64,000 bases of DNA from Bin80 sp965220365 (GTDB lineage Bacteria > Bacteroidota > Rhodothermia > Rhodothermales > Bin80): contig OZ244823.1 in assembly GCA_965220365.1 (NCBI GenBank), positions 1,860,001-1,924,000 of the forward strand, in the 5' to 3' direction. The notes beneath the pieces are model-generated. The model ran no database searches and was not told the DNA's origin. It was given only the letters and a program-made list of their open reading frames with translations. The position numbers were made by a program, and so were the translations under genes. Positions 44,435-53,471 of this stretch are shown here, piece by piece. How positions within the stretch are numbered: position 1 is the stretch's first letter; each line of letters begins with the position of its first letter.

Positions 44435-45181
44435 TCAAAGAGGAGCAAGTTTTTGCGGAGATGTCTCACGGATCAGTGCACGTGCCAGTGCATGGGCAGG
44501 GTCAATCAGGGGGATGCCCTTGGCATGGGAGACAGCGAGCGGGAGCTCTGTGCATCCCAGAATGACGGCCTCCGCACCTCTATCATGGCAGTGATCCACC
44601 GCGGAGAGTACCATTGCTCGCGCCTTATCCGTGACAGGGGCAGACTGAGCCTTGATTCCAAATTCGGGGTCAAAGATAGCTCGGTGAACCACCTGCTCTG
44701 CCACCTCATCAGTAGGCATTACGGGTATATAGCCGGCATCTTCCAGTGCAGATCGGTACAGGCCTAGGCGATGAACGCTCAGCGTGGATAAACATCCAAT
44801 TCGCGTCATATCCGGCAAGATTTCCTGGATGTGGCGGACGGTCTCCTGGATAAGGTGCAGGATGCGGATGCCTTTTGATAACTGTGTCAATTCTTTAAAA
44901 ATTTGCGGAGCATGCGCAGAATTGCAGGGGATCCCCGCGACCTGAACCCCCAGACTGGAAAGCTCACGGGCAACCGAGGCAATCGCAATCCCCGGATTCT
45001 CAAGCGACTCTCCAAAGACGTAGGCGCTCCGATCTCCAATCAGATGGCCATAGGACAGTAGTGCCATCGGAAGATGATCCTGATCCGTAACAGCCCGTGT
45101 TTGCGCAATTACTTTTGCGGCTAGGTCAAGTCCTGCTTGCGGGCCCATTCCCCCAATAATGCCGATAACTGGATTTTTCAT
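44435..45181 (-). CDS. Aspartate/glutamate racemase family protein
   Basis: 248 residues from the ATG at 45181 (MKNPVIGIIGGMGP); the frame extends upstream but without family similarity. Two catalytic cysteines are in GIPCNSAHAP and ILGCTELPLAV, and GGMGPQAGLDLA is the family start. It interconverts L- and D-forms of an acidic amino acid without cofactor. If used as glutamate racemase it would serve peptidoglycan, but the GGMGP-type group is generally an aspartate racemase. Its start region is near the divergent tRNA-Gln promoter. Confidence 0.88.
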   Translation of the reverse strand: MKNPVIGIIGGMGPQAGLDLAAKVIAQTRAVTDQDHLPMALLSYGHLIGDRSAYVFGESLENPGIAIASVARELSSLGVQVAGIPCNSAHAPQIFKELTQLSKGIRILHLIQETVRHIQEILPDMTRIGCLSTLSVHRLGLYRSALEDAGYIPVMPTDEVAEQVVHRAIFDPEFGIKAQSAPVTDKARAMVLSAVDHCHDRGAEAVILGCTELPLAVSHAKGIPLIDPAHALARALIRETSPQKLAPL

Positions 45182-45225
45182 CAAATTTTCATGACAATTT
45201 ACGCAAAGGAGTGCAGGATTCTTGT

Positions 45226-45233
45226 TATCTTTG
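45226..45233 (+). promoter_or_regulatory. Putative Bacteroidota-type -7 element for tRNA-Gln
   Basis: TATCTTTG matches the TAnnTTTG consensus of Bacteroidota promoters. It lies 37 bases ahead of the tRNA. A TTTA sequence about 24 bases upstream (45198-45201) is an imperfect match to the -33 TTTG. This is a consensus match only. Confidence 0.4.
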
Positions 45234-45270
45234 CAGTTTTCTAACACGAAGTGGGATCGTTATACGTAAT

Positions 45271-45341
45271 TGCCCGGTCGTCTAATGGCAGGACAGCGGC
45301 CTTTGGAGCCGTCGGTGGAGGTTCGAGTCCTCCCCGGGCAA
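45271..45341 (+). tRNA. tRNA-Gln (anticodon TTG)
   Basis: 71 bases that fold as a cloverleaf. The acceptor stem TGCCCGG pairs with CCGGGCA plus discriminator A. The D-arm is around GTCTAATGGCAGGAC. The anticodon loop CTTTGGA is on the stem GCGGC/GCCGT, and the T-arm is GGAGG-TTCGAGT-CCTCC. CCA is not encoded. It lies 31 bases ahead of prs and may share its transcript. Confidence 0.96.
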
Positions 45342-45372
45342 CCTCCTCTGTTCCAATACAATACACAAATTA

Positions 45373-46311
45373 ATGTCATACCAGGAACCCCCCGTTGGAA
45401 TCTTCACGGGCAGCAGTAACCCCGCGCTCGCGGAAAAGATTGCTGAAGCTTACGGTCAATCACTCGGAAAGCTGCAGCGTGTCGTGTTTTCGGATGGAGA
45501 ATTATACGCAAAATATCAGGAGTCTATCCGGGGGAGAGACCTGTTCATCGTACAGAGTACGTATCCGAATGCAGACAACTGGATGGAGTTATTACTCCTG
45601 ATTGATGCAGCCAAACGTGCCTCTGCCGAACGGATCAATGCCGTCATCCCTTACTTCGGATATGCCCGTCAGGAGCGAAAGGATCAGCCGAGAGTTCCCA
45701 TTGCTGCTAAGCTCATGGCGGACCTCCTTCAGACCGCCGGAATCAATCGATTGCTCACCATGGATCTGCATGCATCACAGATTCAGGGATTTTTTAATGT
45801 TCCCGTGGATCATTTGTATGCCTCAGCAGTATTCGCGGGCTATCTTCAAAAGATTCAGTTGACGAACTTGGTGGTTGTCGCACCGGACGTGGGAGCGATC
45901 AAGATGGCCCGCGCCTATGCCAATCGACTGGATGCAGATCTTGCAGTCATTGATAAGCGCAGACCCCATCCGAATGAAGCAGAGATCATGAATATTATTG
46001 GTGAGGTTAAAGAACGTAATGTGCTTTTGATTGACGACATCATTGATACTGCCGGAACACTTACCAATGCCGCGAACTCTCTCAGAGACGCCGGAGCGCA
46101 TGAAATCATGGCTGCATGCACGCACCCACTATTGTCAGGAAAGGCCTATGAACGGGTTGAGGCTTCTGTTTTGAGTAAGCTCCTGGTGACCGATAGTGTG
46201 CCACTCAAGCGGAATTCTGACCGTATTGAGGTGGTCAGTGTTGCTGAGATGTTTGCAGATGCTATTCAGCGTATCTCCACGGACGACTCTGTTTCTACAT
46301 TATTTAATTAG
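45373..46311 (+). CDS. prs: Ribose-phosphate pyrophosphokinase
   Basis: 312 residues; makes PRPP from ribose-5-phosphate and ATP, the precursor for purines (including PurF in this window), pyrimidines and histidine (HisD/HisC here). Motifs: FSDGELYAKYQESIRGRDLF, PYFGYARQERKDQPRVPI (ATP loop), TMDLHASQIQGFF and the PRPP loop VLLIDDIIDTAGTLTNAA. The length is normal. rplY follows 15 bases on, the usual prs-rplY-pth order. Confidence 0.97.
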   Translation: MSYQEPPVGIFTGSSNPALAEKIAEAYGQSLGKLQRVVFSDGELYAKYQESIRGRDLFIVQSTYPNADNWMELLLLIDAAKRASAERINAVIPYFGYARQERKDQPRVPIAAKLMADLLQTAGINRLLTMDLHASQIQGFFNVPVDHLYASAVFAGYLQKIQLTNLVVVAPDVGAIKMARAYANRLDADLAVIDKRRPHPNEAEIMNIIGEVKERNVLLIDDIIDTAGTLTNAANSLRDAGAHEIMAACTHPLLSGKAYERVEASVLSKLLVTDSVPLKRNSDRIEVVSVAEMFADAIQRISTDDSVSTLFN

Positions 46312-46326
46312 TTAGTTCTAGAATCC

Positions 46327-46938
46327 ATGAATGTGATTTCGATTTCAGCACAGGCACGTACAACTGGCAAAGCTTCTGCCAGAGCAGCGCGCAGACAAGG
46401 GAATGTTCCTTGTGTTCTTTATGGGCGTCATGTGGATGCACATCCTTTTGTGACGAGTGAACGTAGCCTGCATCCACTCATTTTTACGGACCGGACGCAC
46501 ATTGTGAACGTCAGCCTTGGGGACGATTCCTGGGAGTGCATCGTGAAGGATGTAACGTATCATCCGGTCACGGATCGTCCCATACATGTTGATTTCCAAG
46601 CACTCCAGGCAGGCGAGAAAGTGACGCTTGCCATCCCGCTCAATTTTATTGGAGTATCCGTAGGACAGTCAAAGGGTGGATCGCCCCAGTTTGTCCTCAA
46701 TGAGTTGCTCGTCAGCTGTTTCCCGCGGGATATTCCGGCGCGGATTGATATTGACGTGAGCGAAGTGGACATTGGGGACTCTATTTATCTGCGTGATCTT
46801 GAGGAGGAGGCCCTGGAGTTTCTTGCACCGGAGGATCAGATTTTGATGACGGTCATGCGTCCACGTACTGTGGAAGAGGAAAAAGAGGTGGATGCGGAAG
46901 TTGGGGAAGAGGAAGAGGAAGAGGAGGTTGAGGAATAG
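46327..46938 (+). CDS. rplY: Ribosomal protein bL25, CTC-type
   Basis: 203 residues. The N-terminal 5S-rRNA-binding domain (RTTGKASARAARRQGNVPCVLYG, then VKDVTYHPVTDRPIHVDFQAL) is followed by the C-terminal TL5/CTC beta domain (VTLAIPLNFIG, IDIDVSEVDIGDSIYLRDL). The last ~25 residues are almost only Glu and Val (acidic tail). The length matches the long CTC type, not the short E. coli L25. Confidence 0.95.
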   Translation: MNVISISAQARTTGKASARAARRQGNVPCVLYGRHVDAHPFVTSERSLHPLIFTDRTHIVNVSLGDDSWECIVKDVTYHPVTDRPIHVDFQALQAGEKVTLAIPLNFIGVSVGQSKGGSPQFVLNELLVSCFPRDIPARIDIDVSEVDIGDSIYLRDLEEEALEFLAPEDQILMTVMRPRTVEEEKEVDAEVGEEEEEEEVEE

Positions 46939-46967
46939 GTACCAGACAAACCGGTTCCGGCTTTTTA

Positions 46968-47585
46968 ATGCCACAGAAACAGTGCGTAATTCTTGGGTTG
47001 GGTAACCCAGGCCCGGAATACGAAGGAACACGCCATAACGTCGGTTACGAAGTGATTGACCGGATCGCAGAGCGCTGCAGGATTACCTTGCGCCCCCACT
47101 CCCGAACGAATTCGGTTGCGGGGAAAGGGCGCTGGCGGGGACACGCCTTTACCGTCGCAAAACCCCAAACCTGGATGAACCGAAGTGGGGATTCCGTCCG
47201 TAGCTTTCAGCGATACATGCGACTCAGCGGCCGGGAGTTTCTGGTTGTCATGGATGACCTGTATTTACCTGTCGGCACGTTAAGGCTGCGTCAACTTGGG
47301 AGTGCAGGAGGGCATAATGGGATGCAGAATATTATTGATGCCCTCGGAGACGAGAATATTTCAAGGCTGCGTATCGGGATCGGAGAAGAATTTAAGCGGG
47401 GCAGGCAGAAGGATCATGTGCTCTCCTCTTTTGACCAGAAAGAGAGAGAAACGATCAACCCCACACTTGACTATGCACGAGACGCAGCCCTGACGTTTAT
47501 TGCAGAAGGGATTGTACCCGCGATGAATCGTTTTAATCGTCGCCCCCGGACTTCTGAAAAGCAATCAGAGGAAACTTCCGGGTGA
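46968..47585 (+). CDS. pth: Peptidyl-tRNA hydrolase
   Basis: 205 residues; frees tRNA from peptidyl-tRNA dropped by the ribosome. Motifs: ILGLGNPGPEYEGTRHNVGY with the catalytic His, KPQTWMNRSG (substrate-binding Asn), MDDLYLPVGTLRLRQLGSAGGHNGM and RLRIGIGE. The length is normal. It follows rplY by 29 bases. Confidence 0.97.
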   Translation: MPQKQCVILGLGNPGPEYEGTRHNVGYEVIDRIAERCRITLRPHSRTNSVAGKGRWRGHAFTVAKPQTWMNRSGDSVRSFQRYMRLSGREFLVVMDDLYLPVGTLRLRQLGSAGGHNGMQNIIDALGDENISRLRIGIGEEFKRGRQKDHVLSSFDQKERETINPTLDYARDAALTFIAEGIVPAMNRFNRRPRTSEKQSEETSG

Positions 47586-47673
47586 GCCCAGTCGTCATGA
47601 ACTACTAAACCTTTAGGTGGTCGTGCAAATTATGAGTTCTTTACTTACACGGCCCGTTTGAATTTCTATACAT

Positions 47674-49782
47674 ATGCAATCTATTCCTCTAATCCTTTTG
47701 GTGTGTGCCTGTGGTGCGGTGGCACTCATATTTGCCTGGATGCGGGCACGATGGATATCCAGACAAGATCCGGGTACGGAACAAATGGTCACGATTGCCG
47801 GGCATATTGCCCGGGGAGCGCAGGCATTCCTGAACCGGGAGTATCGTGTCATTGCCGTCTTTGTTTTATCTGTGGCAGCTATTTTGGTCTTTACCGGTTT
47901 GTTAAGTGATTCAGATACAGGGCAATCTCCAATGGTTGCTGTATCCTTCTTTGTCGGCGCATTTTGTAGTGGTGCCGCAGGATTCATTGGCATGCGTGTC
48001 GCCACAAAGGCGAATGTCCGTACCACCAATGCGGCACGAACCGGTCTGGCTCCTGCACTGGACATCGCTTTTTCTGGCGGTCTAGTCATGGGACTCTGCG
48101 TAGTAGGATTGGGAATTCTGGGGCTTGGCGGACTGTTTTTGGCCTATAGCGAGTTGACGGATTGGACCACGGTTCGAGTGATTGAGGTGATTTCTGGATT
48201 TTCGCTCGGCGCCTCATCCATTGCGCTTTTCGCTCGCGTCGGAGGAGGGATCTATACCAAGGCCGCAGATGTGGGGGCCGACCTCGCCGGTAAGGTCTAT
48301 GAAGGGATTCCAGAAGATGATCCCCGGAACCCCGCTACGATCGCCGACAATGTAGGAGATAACGTGGGGGATGTTGCCGGCATGGGTGCCGATCTTTTTG
48401 AAAGCTATGTCGGTTCCATCATTGGAGCAATGGTACTTGGGACCGGATTCTTGGCGGTATTTGAGGGGTCTGGTGCGGCTCTGGGAAGCATCAGTGCGGT
48501 ACTTCTTCCTCTGGTTCTCGGGGCTGTCGGGATTCTCGTCTCCGTAGTAGCATCCTATTTTGTCCGCGTCAAAGAAGGGGGGAACCCCCAGAGAGGATTA
48601 AACTTGGGCGAATTTGGTGCAAGTGCAGTCATGGCCGTGGCTGCATTTTTTGTGATCTCTTGGATGTTGCCAGGTGAGTGGACCGCAACGACAAGTATTG
48701 TCGGTGAACGGGTTTATACAGCGTTGGGGGTATTTCTTGCCATGCTGATCGGCTTGGCAGCAGGCGTGTTGATTGGCTTGGCGACAGAGTATTTCACTGC
48801 CACCACGACGCAGCCTACCCTGCGGATTGCAAAGCAGAGCGTCACAGGTGCGGCAACGAATATTATTTCCGGCCTAGGAACCGGTATGTATTCAACGGGA
48901 ATTCCCGCGGTCGTACTGGCATTGGCAATTATTGGTGCTTTTAGTACGGCAGGTCTGTATGGGATTGCGATTGCGGCTGTTGGGATGCTATCGGTCACAG
49001 GAATTCAGTTGGCTGTAGACGCCTACGGCCCGATCAGTGACAATGCTGGCGGAATCGCTGAAATGACTCACCTCCCCGCCGAAGTGCGGGAGAGAACCGA
49101 TAAGCTGGATGCTGTCGGGAATACGACTGCTGCCATCGGGAAAGGGTTTGCCATTGGTTCCGCGGCATTGACAGCGCTCGCGCTCTTTGCTGCATTCATG
49201 CAGCAGACCGGGCTTGAGACGATTAACGTGGCGCAGCCCAATATCCTCGCCGGGCTCCTGATTGGGGCAACACTGCCCTATGTATTCAGTGCAATGGCAA
49301 TGGCTGCGGTCGGACGTGCGTCTGCCGATATGATTGTAGAAGTGGGAAGGCAGTTCAATGAGATTCCAGGGCTACGCGAAGGAACGGCTTCTGCCGAGTA
49401 TGCCAAGTGCGTGGATATTTCAACGGCTGCCGCTATTCGGGAAATGGTCGCCCCCGGTCTGTTGGCGATTGCGCTCCCGGTTATTATCGGTTTTATCAAT
49501 AAAGATATGTTGGGGGGGCTGCTGGTTGGAGTCACCGTGTCCGGGGTTCTATTTGCCATATTTCAGTCCAATGCCGGTGGCGCGTGGGATAACGCAAAGA
49601 AACGCATTGAAGGGGGAATGAATATTGATGGGGTGATGTTGGGCAAAGGCACCGAAGCACACAAAGCTGCGGTCGTTGGAGATACCGTGGGGGATCCATT
49701 CAAGGACACATCCGGTCCAAGTTTGAATATTCTGATTAAATTGATCGCAGTGGTTGCTCTTGTGATTGCACCGCTGCTGTAA
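47674..49782 (+). CDS. hppA: Membrane-bound ion-pumping pyrophosphatase
   Basis: 702 residues, about 16 membrane helices, hydrolysing pyrophosphate to pump H+ or Na+. Catalytic loops: DVGADLAGKVYEGIPEDDPRN-type segment (core DVGADLAGKVE-like with Tyr-Glu), IADNVGDNVGDVAGMGADL, DAYGPISDNAGGIAEM, and DTVGDPFKDTSGPS near the end. The segment GNTTAAIGKGFAIG has Ala where K+-independent enzymes carry Lys, which points to the K+-dependent class. Whether it moves Na+ or H+ cannot be read with confidence. The alternating GC-rich, small-residue helices are normal for the family. Confidence 0.95.
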   Translation: MQSIPLILLVCACGAVALIFAWMRARWISRQDPGTEQMVTIAGHIARGAQAFLNREYRVIAVFVLSVAAILVFTGLLSDSDTGQSPMVAVSFFVGAFCSGAAGFIGMRVATKANVRTTNAARTGLAPALDIAFSGGLVMGLCVVGLGILGLGGLFLAYSELTDWTTVRVIEVISGFSLGASSIALFARVGGGIYTKAADVGADLAGKVYEGIPEDDPRNPATIADNVGDNVGDVAGMGADLFESYVGSIIGAMVLGTGFLAVFEGSGAALGSISAVLLPLVLGAVGILVSVVASYFVRVKEGGNPQRGLNLGEFGASAVMAVAAFFVISWMLPGEWTATTSIVGERVYTALGVFLAMLIGLAAGVLIGLATEYFTATTTQPTLRIAKQSVTGAATNIISGLGTGMYSTGIPAVVLALAIIGAFSTAGLYGIAIAAVGMLSVTGIQLAVDAYGPISDNAGGIAEMTHLPAEVRERTDKLDAVGNTTAAIGKGFAIGSAALTALALFAAFMQQTGLETINVAQPNILAGLLIGATLPYVFSAMAMAAVGRASADMIVEVGRQFNEIPGLREGTASAEYAKCVDISTAAAIREMVAPGLLAIALPVIIGFINKDMLGGLLVGVTVSGVLFAIFQSNAGGAWDNAKKRIEGGMNIDGVMLGKGTEAHKAAVVGDTVGDPFKDTSGPSLNILIKLIAVVALVIAPLL

Positions 49783-49838
49783 ATAAACAACTTGGGCGTT
49801 GATTGGTACGTTGGAGATGAGTCCAAAAATTTGATGTC

Positions 49839-51437
49839 ATGGCAAAGGTTGAAGTCCCAATGCCCAAAATGGGCGAGAGTATTACCGAAGGAACCGTCAT
49901 TGTTTGGCATAAGAAAGAGGGAGATCCGGTTGAGTTGGATGAGACGCTCCTGGAGATTGGGACCGACAAAGTAGATACGGATGTTCCTGCACCGGCGGCC
50001 GGAGTTGTCGGGAAAATTCTTGCTCCAGAGGGGGAGACCGTTCCCGTAGGACATGTGATTGCTGTGATTCATACCGAAGAGATGGCCCTGGAACCGGTGT
50101 TATCAGATTCCAGTCCGCCACCGTCGGCCGAGTCTGCGGTTGAGGATACCCCTGTCGTAATGCCGAAGATGGGCGAGAGCATTACCGAAGGGACAGTCAT
50201 TTCTTGGCACAAGAAAGAAGGAGATCCTGTTGAACTTGATGAGACACTCCTGGAGATCGGGACCGACAAAGTAGATACCGATGTACCCGCCCCTGCTGCG
50301 GGGGTTGTGCGGGCAATCCTGGTGCCCGAAGGGGAGACGGTAGATGTTGGAACTACGATTGCCATTATCGGTGCGGAAGGCAGTGCAAGTGCTCCTGTAG
50401 AGGCATCGCCCTCTGACAGTGTATCGGCACCTGAGCCTGCGCCAGAGACTGAATCACCTGAGTCATCCGAGCCGGAGGGGACACGGCATTTAGAGGATGG
50501 GCGTTTTCTAAGCCCACTGGTTCGTAGCATTGCGGAGACCGAGAATGTTTCCAGAGAGGAACTAGCCGGCATCAAAGGCTCCGGGCGTTCTGGGCGAATT
50601 ACAAAAAAAGACATCGTAGATCATTTAGAATCTCAAAAGGGCGCCCCCCCACCTAAACCGAAGAAGACGGTTGTGTCACCTGCCAGAAAAACGCCGGTTC
50701 CCCGGGATTCCGGTGGTAGAGGGGATCGGGTAGAAGTCATCCAGATGGATCGGATGCGTCAGTTGATTGCCGAACATATGACGAAGTCGCGGCGCACCGC
50801 TGCGCATGTGACCTCGTTTGCAGAGGTGGATGCAACGCGACTGGTCCGAATTCGGGAAGCCAATAAGGAGGCCTTTTATGCACGTGATAGTGTGAAGCTA
50901 ACGTACGCCCCTTTTCTGATCTATGCTGCAGTAGAAGCACTTCGTGACTTTCCATTGCTCAACAGCTCTGTTGAAGGAGACAAGATTCTCATACGGAAAG
51001 ACCATCACATCGGGGTTGCCGTCGCACTGGAGCAGTCAGGGCTGATCGTGCCGGTGATCCGCAATGCCGGGCGATTAAGCATTACCGGGCTTGCCCATGC
51101 AGCCAATGACCTAGCCCATCGTGCGCGAGCGTCGGAGTTGCTTCCAGATGACCTGCAAGGAGGCACCTTTACCGTGACTAACATAGGGTCACTTGGTTCT
51201 TTGATGGGAACTCCAATCATACTGCAACCTCAGGTTGCCATATTGGCAACCGGGACTATCATCAAACGTCCGGTGGTTGTCGAATATCCAGACCATGGTG
51301 ATACCATTGCGATCAGGCATATGATGATCTTATCCTTGTCGTATGACCATCGTATTATTGATGGGGCGATGGGGGTTGCTTTTCTTCGCCGATGTTCAGA
51401 AGTGATTGAAAACCTGGATCCAGACATGGAGCTTTGA
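49839..51437 (+). CDS. 2-oxo acid dehydrogenase E2 (dihydrolipoyl acyltransferase) with two lipoyl domains
   Basis: 532 residues. Two lipoyl domains, with lipoyl lysines at 44 and 144 in GTDKVDTDV, are 100 residues apart. Residues 8-57 and 108-157 are the same except at one position. A Pro/Glu/Ser-rich linker leads to the E1/E3-binding domain (~225-268, FLSPLVRSIAETENVSREEL). The acyltransferase domain ends with the catalytic SYDHRIIDGA. E1 and E3 genes are not adjacent, so whether it serves pyruvate, 2-oxoglutarate or branched-chain 2-oxo acids is open; the DKV lipoyl motif and domain set fit the succinyl or branched-chain types. It follows hppA by 56 bases. Confidence 0.92.
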   Translation: MAKVEVPMPKMGESITEGTVIVWHKKEGDPVELDETLLEIGTDKVDTDVPAPAAGVVGKILAPEGETVPVGHVIAVIHTEEMALEPVLSDSSPPPSAESAVEDTPVVMPKMGESITEGTVISWHKKEGDPVELDETLLEIGTDKVDTDVPAPAAGVVRAILVPEGETVDVGTTIAIIGAEGSASAPVEASPSDSVSAPEPAPETESPESSEPEGTRHLEDGRFLSPLVRSIAETENVSREELAGIKGSGRSGRITKKDIVDHLESQKGAPPPKPKKTVVSPARKTPVPRDSGGRGDRVEVIQMDRMRQLIAEHMTKSRRTAAHVTSFAEVDATRLVRIREANKEAFYARDSVKLTYAPFLIYAAVEALRDFPLLNSSVEGDKILIRKDHHIGVAVALEQSGLIVPVIRNAGRLSITGLAHAANDLAHRARASELLPDDLQGGTFTVTNIGSLGSLMGTPIILQPQVAILATGTIIKRPVVVEYPDHGDTIAIRHMMILSLSYDHRIIDGAMGVAFLRRCSEVIENLDPDMEL

Positions 51438-51469
51438 GACGGCGGAGTTGATATCTGGAGAATTCTCCC

Positions 51470-52378
51470 ATGTTAAAAGATCGCGATCTGGTCAAGACCT
51501 TGACAACCGATGCGGTCCTTGCACGTGTGGATTTTTTTTTGAGCATGCTGGCACAAGATAGATCTCAAGCCACCGTAAATACATACGGGAAGTCACTTGA
51601 GATTTTCAAGTTATGGGCGTTGGAGCAAGGAGAGGATATGGAATTATCCCAGGAAAATCTGGAGAAATTTCCGGTCTATCTCAAAACGGAACGCCATGTA
51701 AGCCATGCTACGATCCAGACCTATCTGACTGCAGTACGGCAATTTTTTGTGTTCCTTGTGAAAGAGGGGCTCCTGCAGGAAAATCCGGCAAAAAATATCA
51801 GGGTCAAGCCCCAGCCTCGCCCCCTGGGTCGTGGAATCCTGACAGAGGATGAGATCAAGCGCTTATTTGAGATTTCCGAAGGCAGGAATCCCATTCGACT
51901 GCGTGATCGGGCCATCCTGTGCTGCATGCTACTTAAAGGCTTGTCGGAAACGGAGATCACGAAATGCAATTACCGAGACCTGGAGCATACCCTGATGGGG
52001 GAAGAGTTGAATATTCGCGGGGAGGATCGGCGCATTGTGCCGCTGGATCAGCAAACCTATGAAAGTTTGAGGGCATATCTCGCAACGCGGCGACAACCGA
52101 TACGACCAAGGGATCCACTCTTTCAGTCACTCGGCACCCGTGAGAAGTATGAGCGATTAAAGGTTCGTACGGTCCGATCCCGTATGCGTAGACTGCTTGA
52201 TCTTGCCATGATTACGCGCCCTGAGGTATCCCCGCAGAGCCTGTCGCACACGGCGATCTATTTAATGATTCAGCAAGGGGTTCCCAAGGAGGAACTCAAG
52301 CGGCAGATACGTCCATACCGCTTCTATTATCGGGTGAATGATCTCAAAGCAAGAGGCCTTATTGATCCCTCTTATTGA
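51470..52378 (+). CDS. Tyrosine-recombinase homologue lacking catalytic arginines
   Basis: 302 residues, the length of XerC/XerD. The N-terminal SAM-like core-binding domain is well formed (ATVNTYGKSLEIFKLWA, TIQTYLTAVRQFFVFLVKEG). In the catalytic domain, LRDRAILCCMLLKGLSETEI has Ser159 in place of the first catalytic Arg (usual GLRxSE). SPQSLSHTAIYL has Gln256 and Ser259 in place of the His and second Arg of HxLRH. A Tyr cluster near 283-287 may or may not match the nucleophile. Strand transfer is therefore unlikely; DNA binding may remain. It starts 32 bases after the E2 gene and converges on porQ with a 20-base overlap. It is not flanked by att-like repeats that I can see. Confidence 0.8.
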   Translation: MLKDRDLVKTLTTDAVLARVDFFLSMLAQDRSQATVNTYGKSLEIFKLWALEQGEDMELSQENLEKFPVYLKTERHVSHATIQTYLTAVRQFFVFLVKEGLLQENPAKNIRVKPQPRPLGRGILTEDEIKRLFEISEGRNPIRLRDRAILCCMLLKGLSETEITKCNYRDLEHTLMGEELNIRGEDRRIVPLDQQTYESLRAYLATRRQPIRPRDPLFQSLGTREKYERLKVRTVRSRMRRLLDLAMITRPEVSPQSLSHTAIYLMIQQGVPKEELKRQIRPYRFYYRVNDLKARGLIDPSY

Positions 52379-53327
52379 ACCTGGTTGTCACCGTGAACTG
52401 ATGCAGTCCTGCAAATGACCAGGAACTGAACGAATAATCAAGCTCAAACCGCCGGATCTGCAAGCCAAACCCAACCGTCGTCCCGGCCATATCCAGCCGC
52501 CGATCAGATTTGAGGTTTCGTTTACGGTGGTTATAGCCCAGTCGGAGATCAAAGGCGGGGATTGCTTGGAATTCCAGACTGAAAATCGCATGCCGAAACC
52601 CCTCATTCACCGCCCTTACTTTAGGGATATGCTGCAGATTATAGACCGTGAGACCGACAAGTACCGGGATGTACCTGAGTCGTTTGGATACGGCCATCCG
52701 CAAGTCCAAGGGCATGGCATCCTTCGATTGGCCAAGACTGGAAAGGGATCGACCGACATTTGTGGCTCCGATGGAGACGCTGAGGCCCTGATCAGGAACA
52801 TGGTAGATCAGCCCGGCATTCATGGCAACGGCAACTGCATTGAATTGAGCAATGGATGTATAGGCTAGATGAAGGCTCGCCCCGTATCGGAATCGGGAGC
52901 GCCATGGACGAGACAATCCTGCAGACAATGCAACATTACTGGAAGCGAGCGTACCAGTGCGCTCGCCGTTCGCATCGGCTTGATCTATTTTTCCCCAGTG
53001 AAAGAACCGTACTCCTACGCCAGCCATGCCGAGTCTGCCGAGATCGCGGGCATAGGTAACTGTGCCGGACTGGAGATCGCTCAGGTGGTTCAACCATGAT
53101 ACCGAGAGACTGCCCCCCGCCTCACGACTCAGCAATGCCGGATTATACAGGACGGCATTACTCTGGCTGGAGGTGGCATTCAGGAGTGTTCCACCGAGAG
53201 CGGCCGCTTCTGCAGAGGGTTCAAGCCGCAAAAAATCGAAACCAGATAGCGTCTGGCTCCGTACGTTCAAGGTTGTGAACAAACAGATAACGATACCCAG
53301 CCAGAGGGAAGTGTTTTGCTTGACCAT
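52359..53327 (-). CDS. PorV/PorQ-family outer-membrane protein (type IX secretion)
   Basis: 322 residues. A signal peptide (LGIVICLFTTLNVRSQ) is followed by the family signature SGFDFLRLEPSAEAAALGGT and LYNPALLSREAGG. A predicted beta-barrel ends FTVTTRFNK. PorQ and PorV work in attachment and processing of proteins exported by the type IX system; the SGFDFLRL form is closer to PorQ. Other Por/Spr genes are not in this window. Its end overlaps the convergent recombinase-like gene. Confidence 0.85.
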   Translation of the reverse strand: MVKQNTSLWLGIVICLFTTLNVRSQTLSGFDFLRLEPSAEAAALGGTLLNATSSQSNAVLYNPALLSREAGGSLSVSWLNHLSDLQSGTVTYARDLGRLGMAGVGVRFFHWGKIDQADANGERTGTLASSNVALSAGLSRPWRSRFRYGASLHLAYTSIAQFNAVAVAMNAGLIYHVPDQGLSVSIGATNVGRSLSSLGQSKDAMPLDLRMAVSKRLRYIPVLVGLTVYNLQHIPKVRAVNEGFRHAIFSLEFQAIPAFDLRLGYNHRKRNLKSDRRLDMAGTTVGFGLQIRRFELDYSFSSWSFAGLHQFTVTTRFNKRDQ

Positions 53328-53471
53328 AATGGAGATACACGAATGACGCCGTGTACCCGTAGGGGCGGGGAACGGATCCAGGCTAAATGCGTGTCAAACG
53401 ACCCGCGTTGAAGTGCGTACCATAGGAGTATATCACAGCTTTTCTCCCACCAGGGGTGCATTTAGGGGGTA

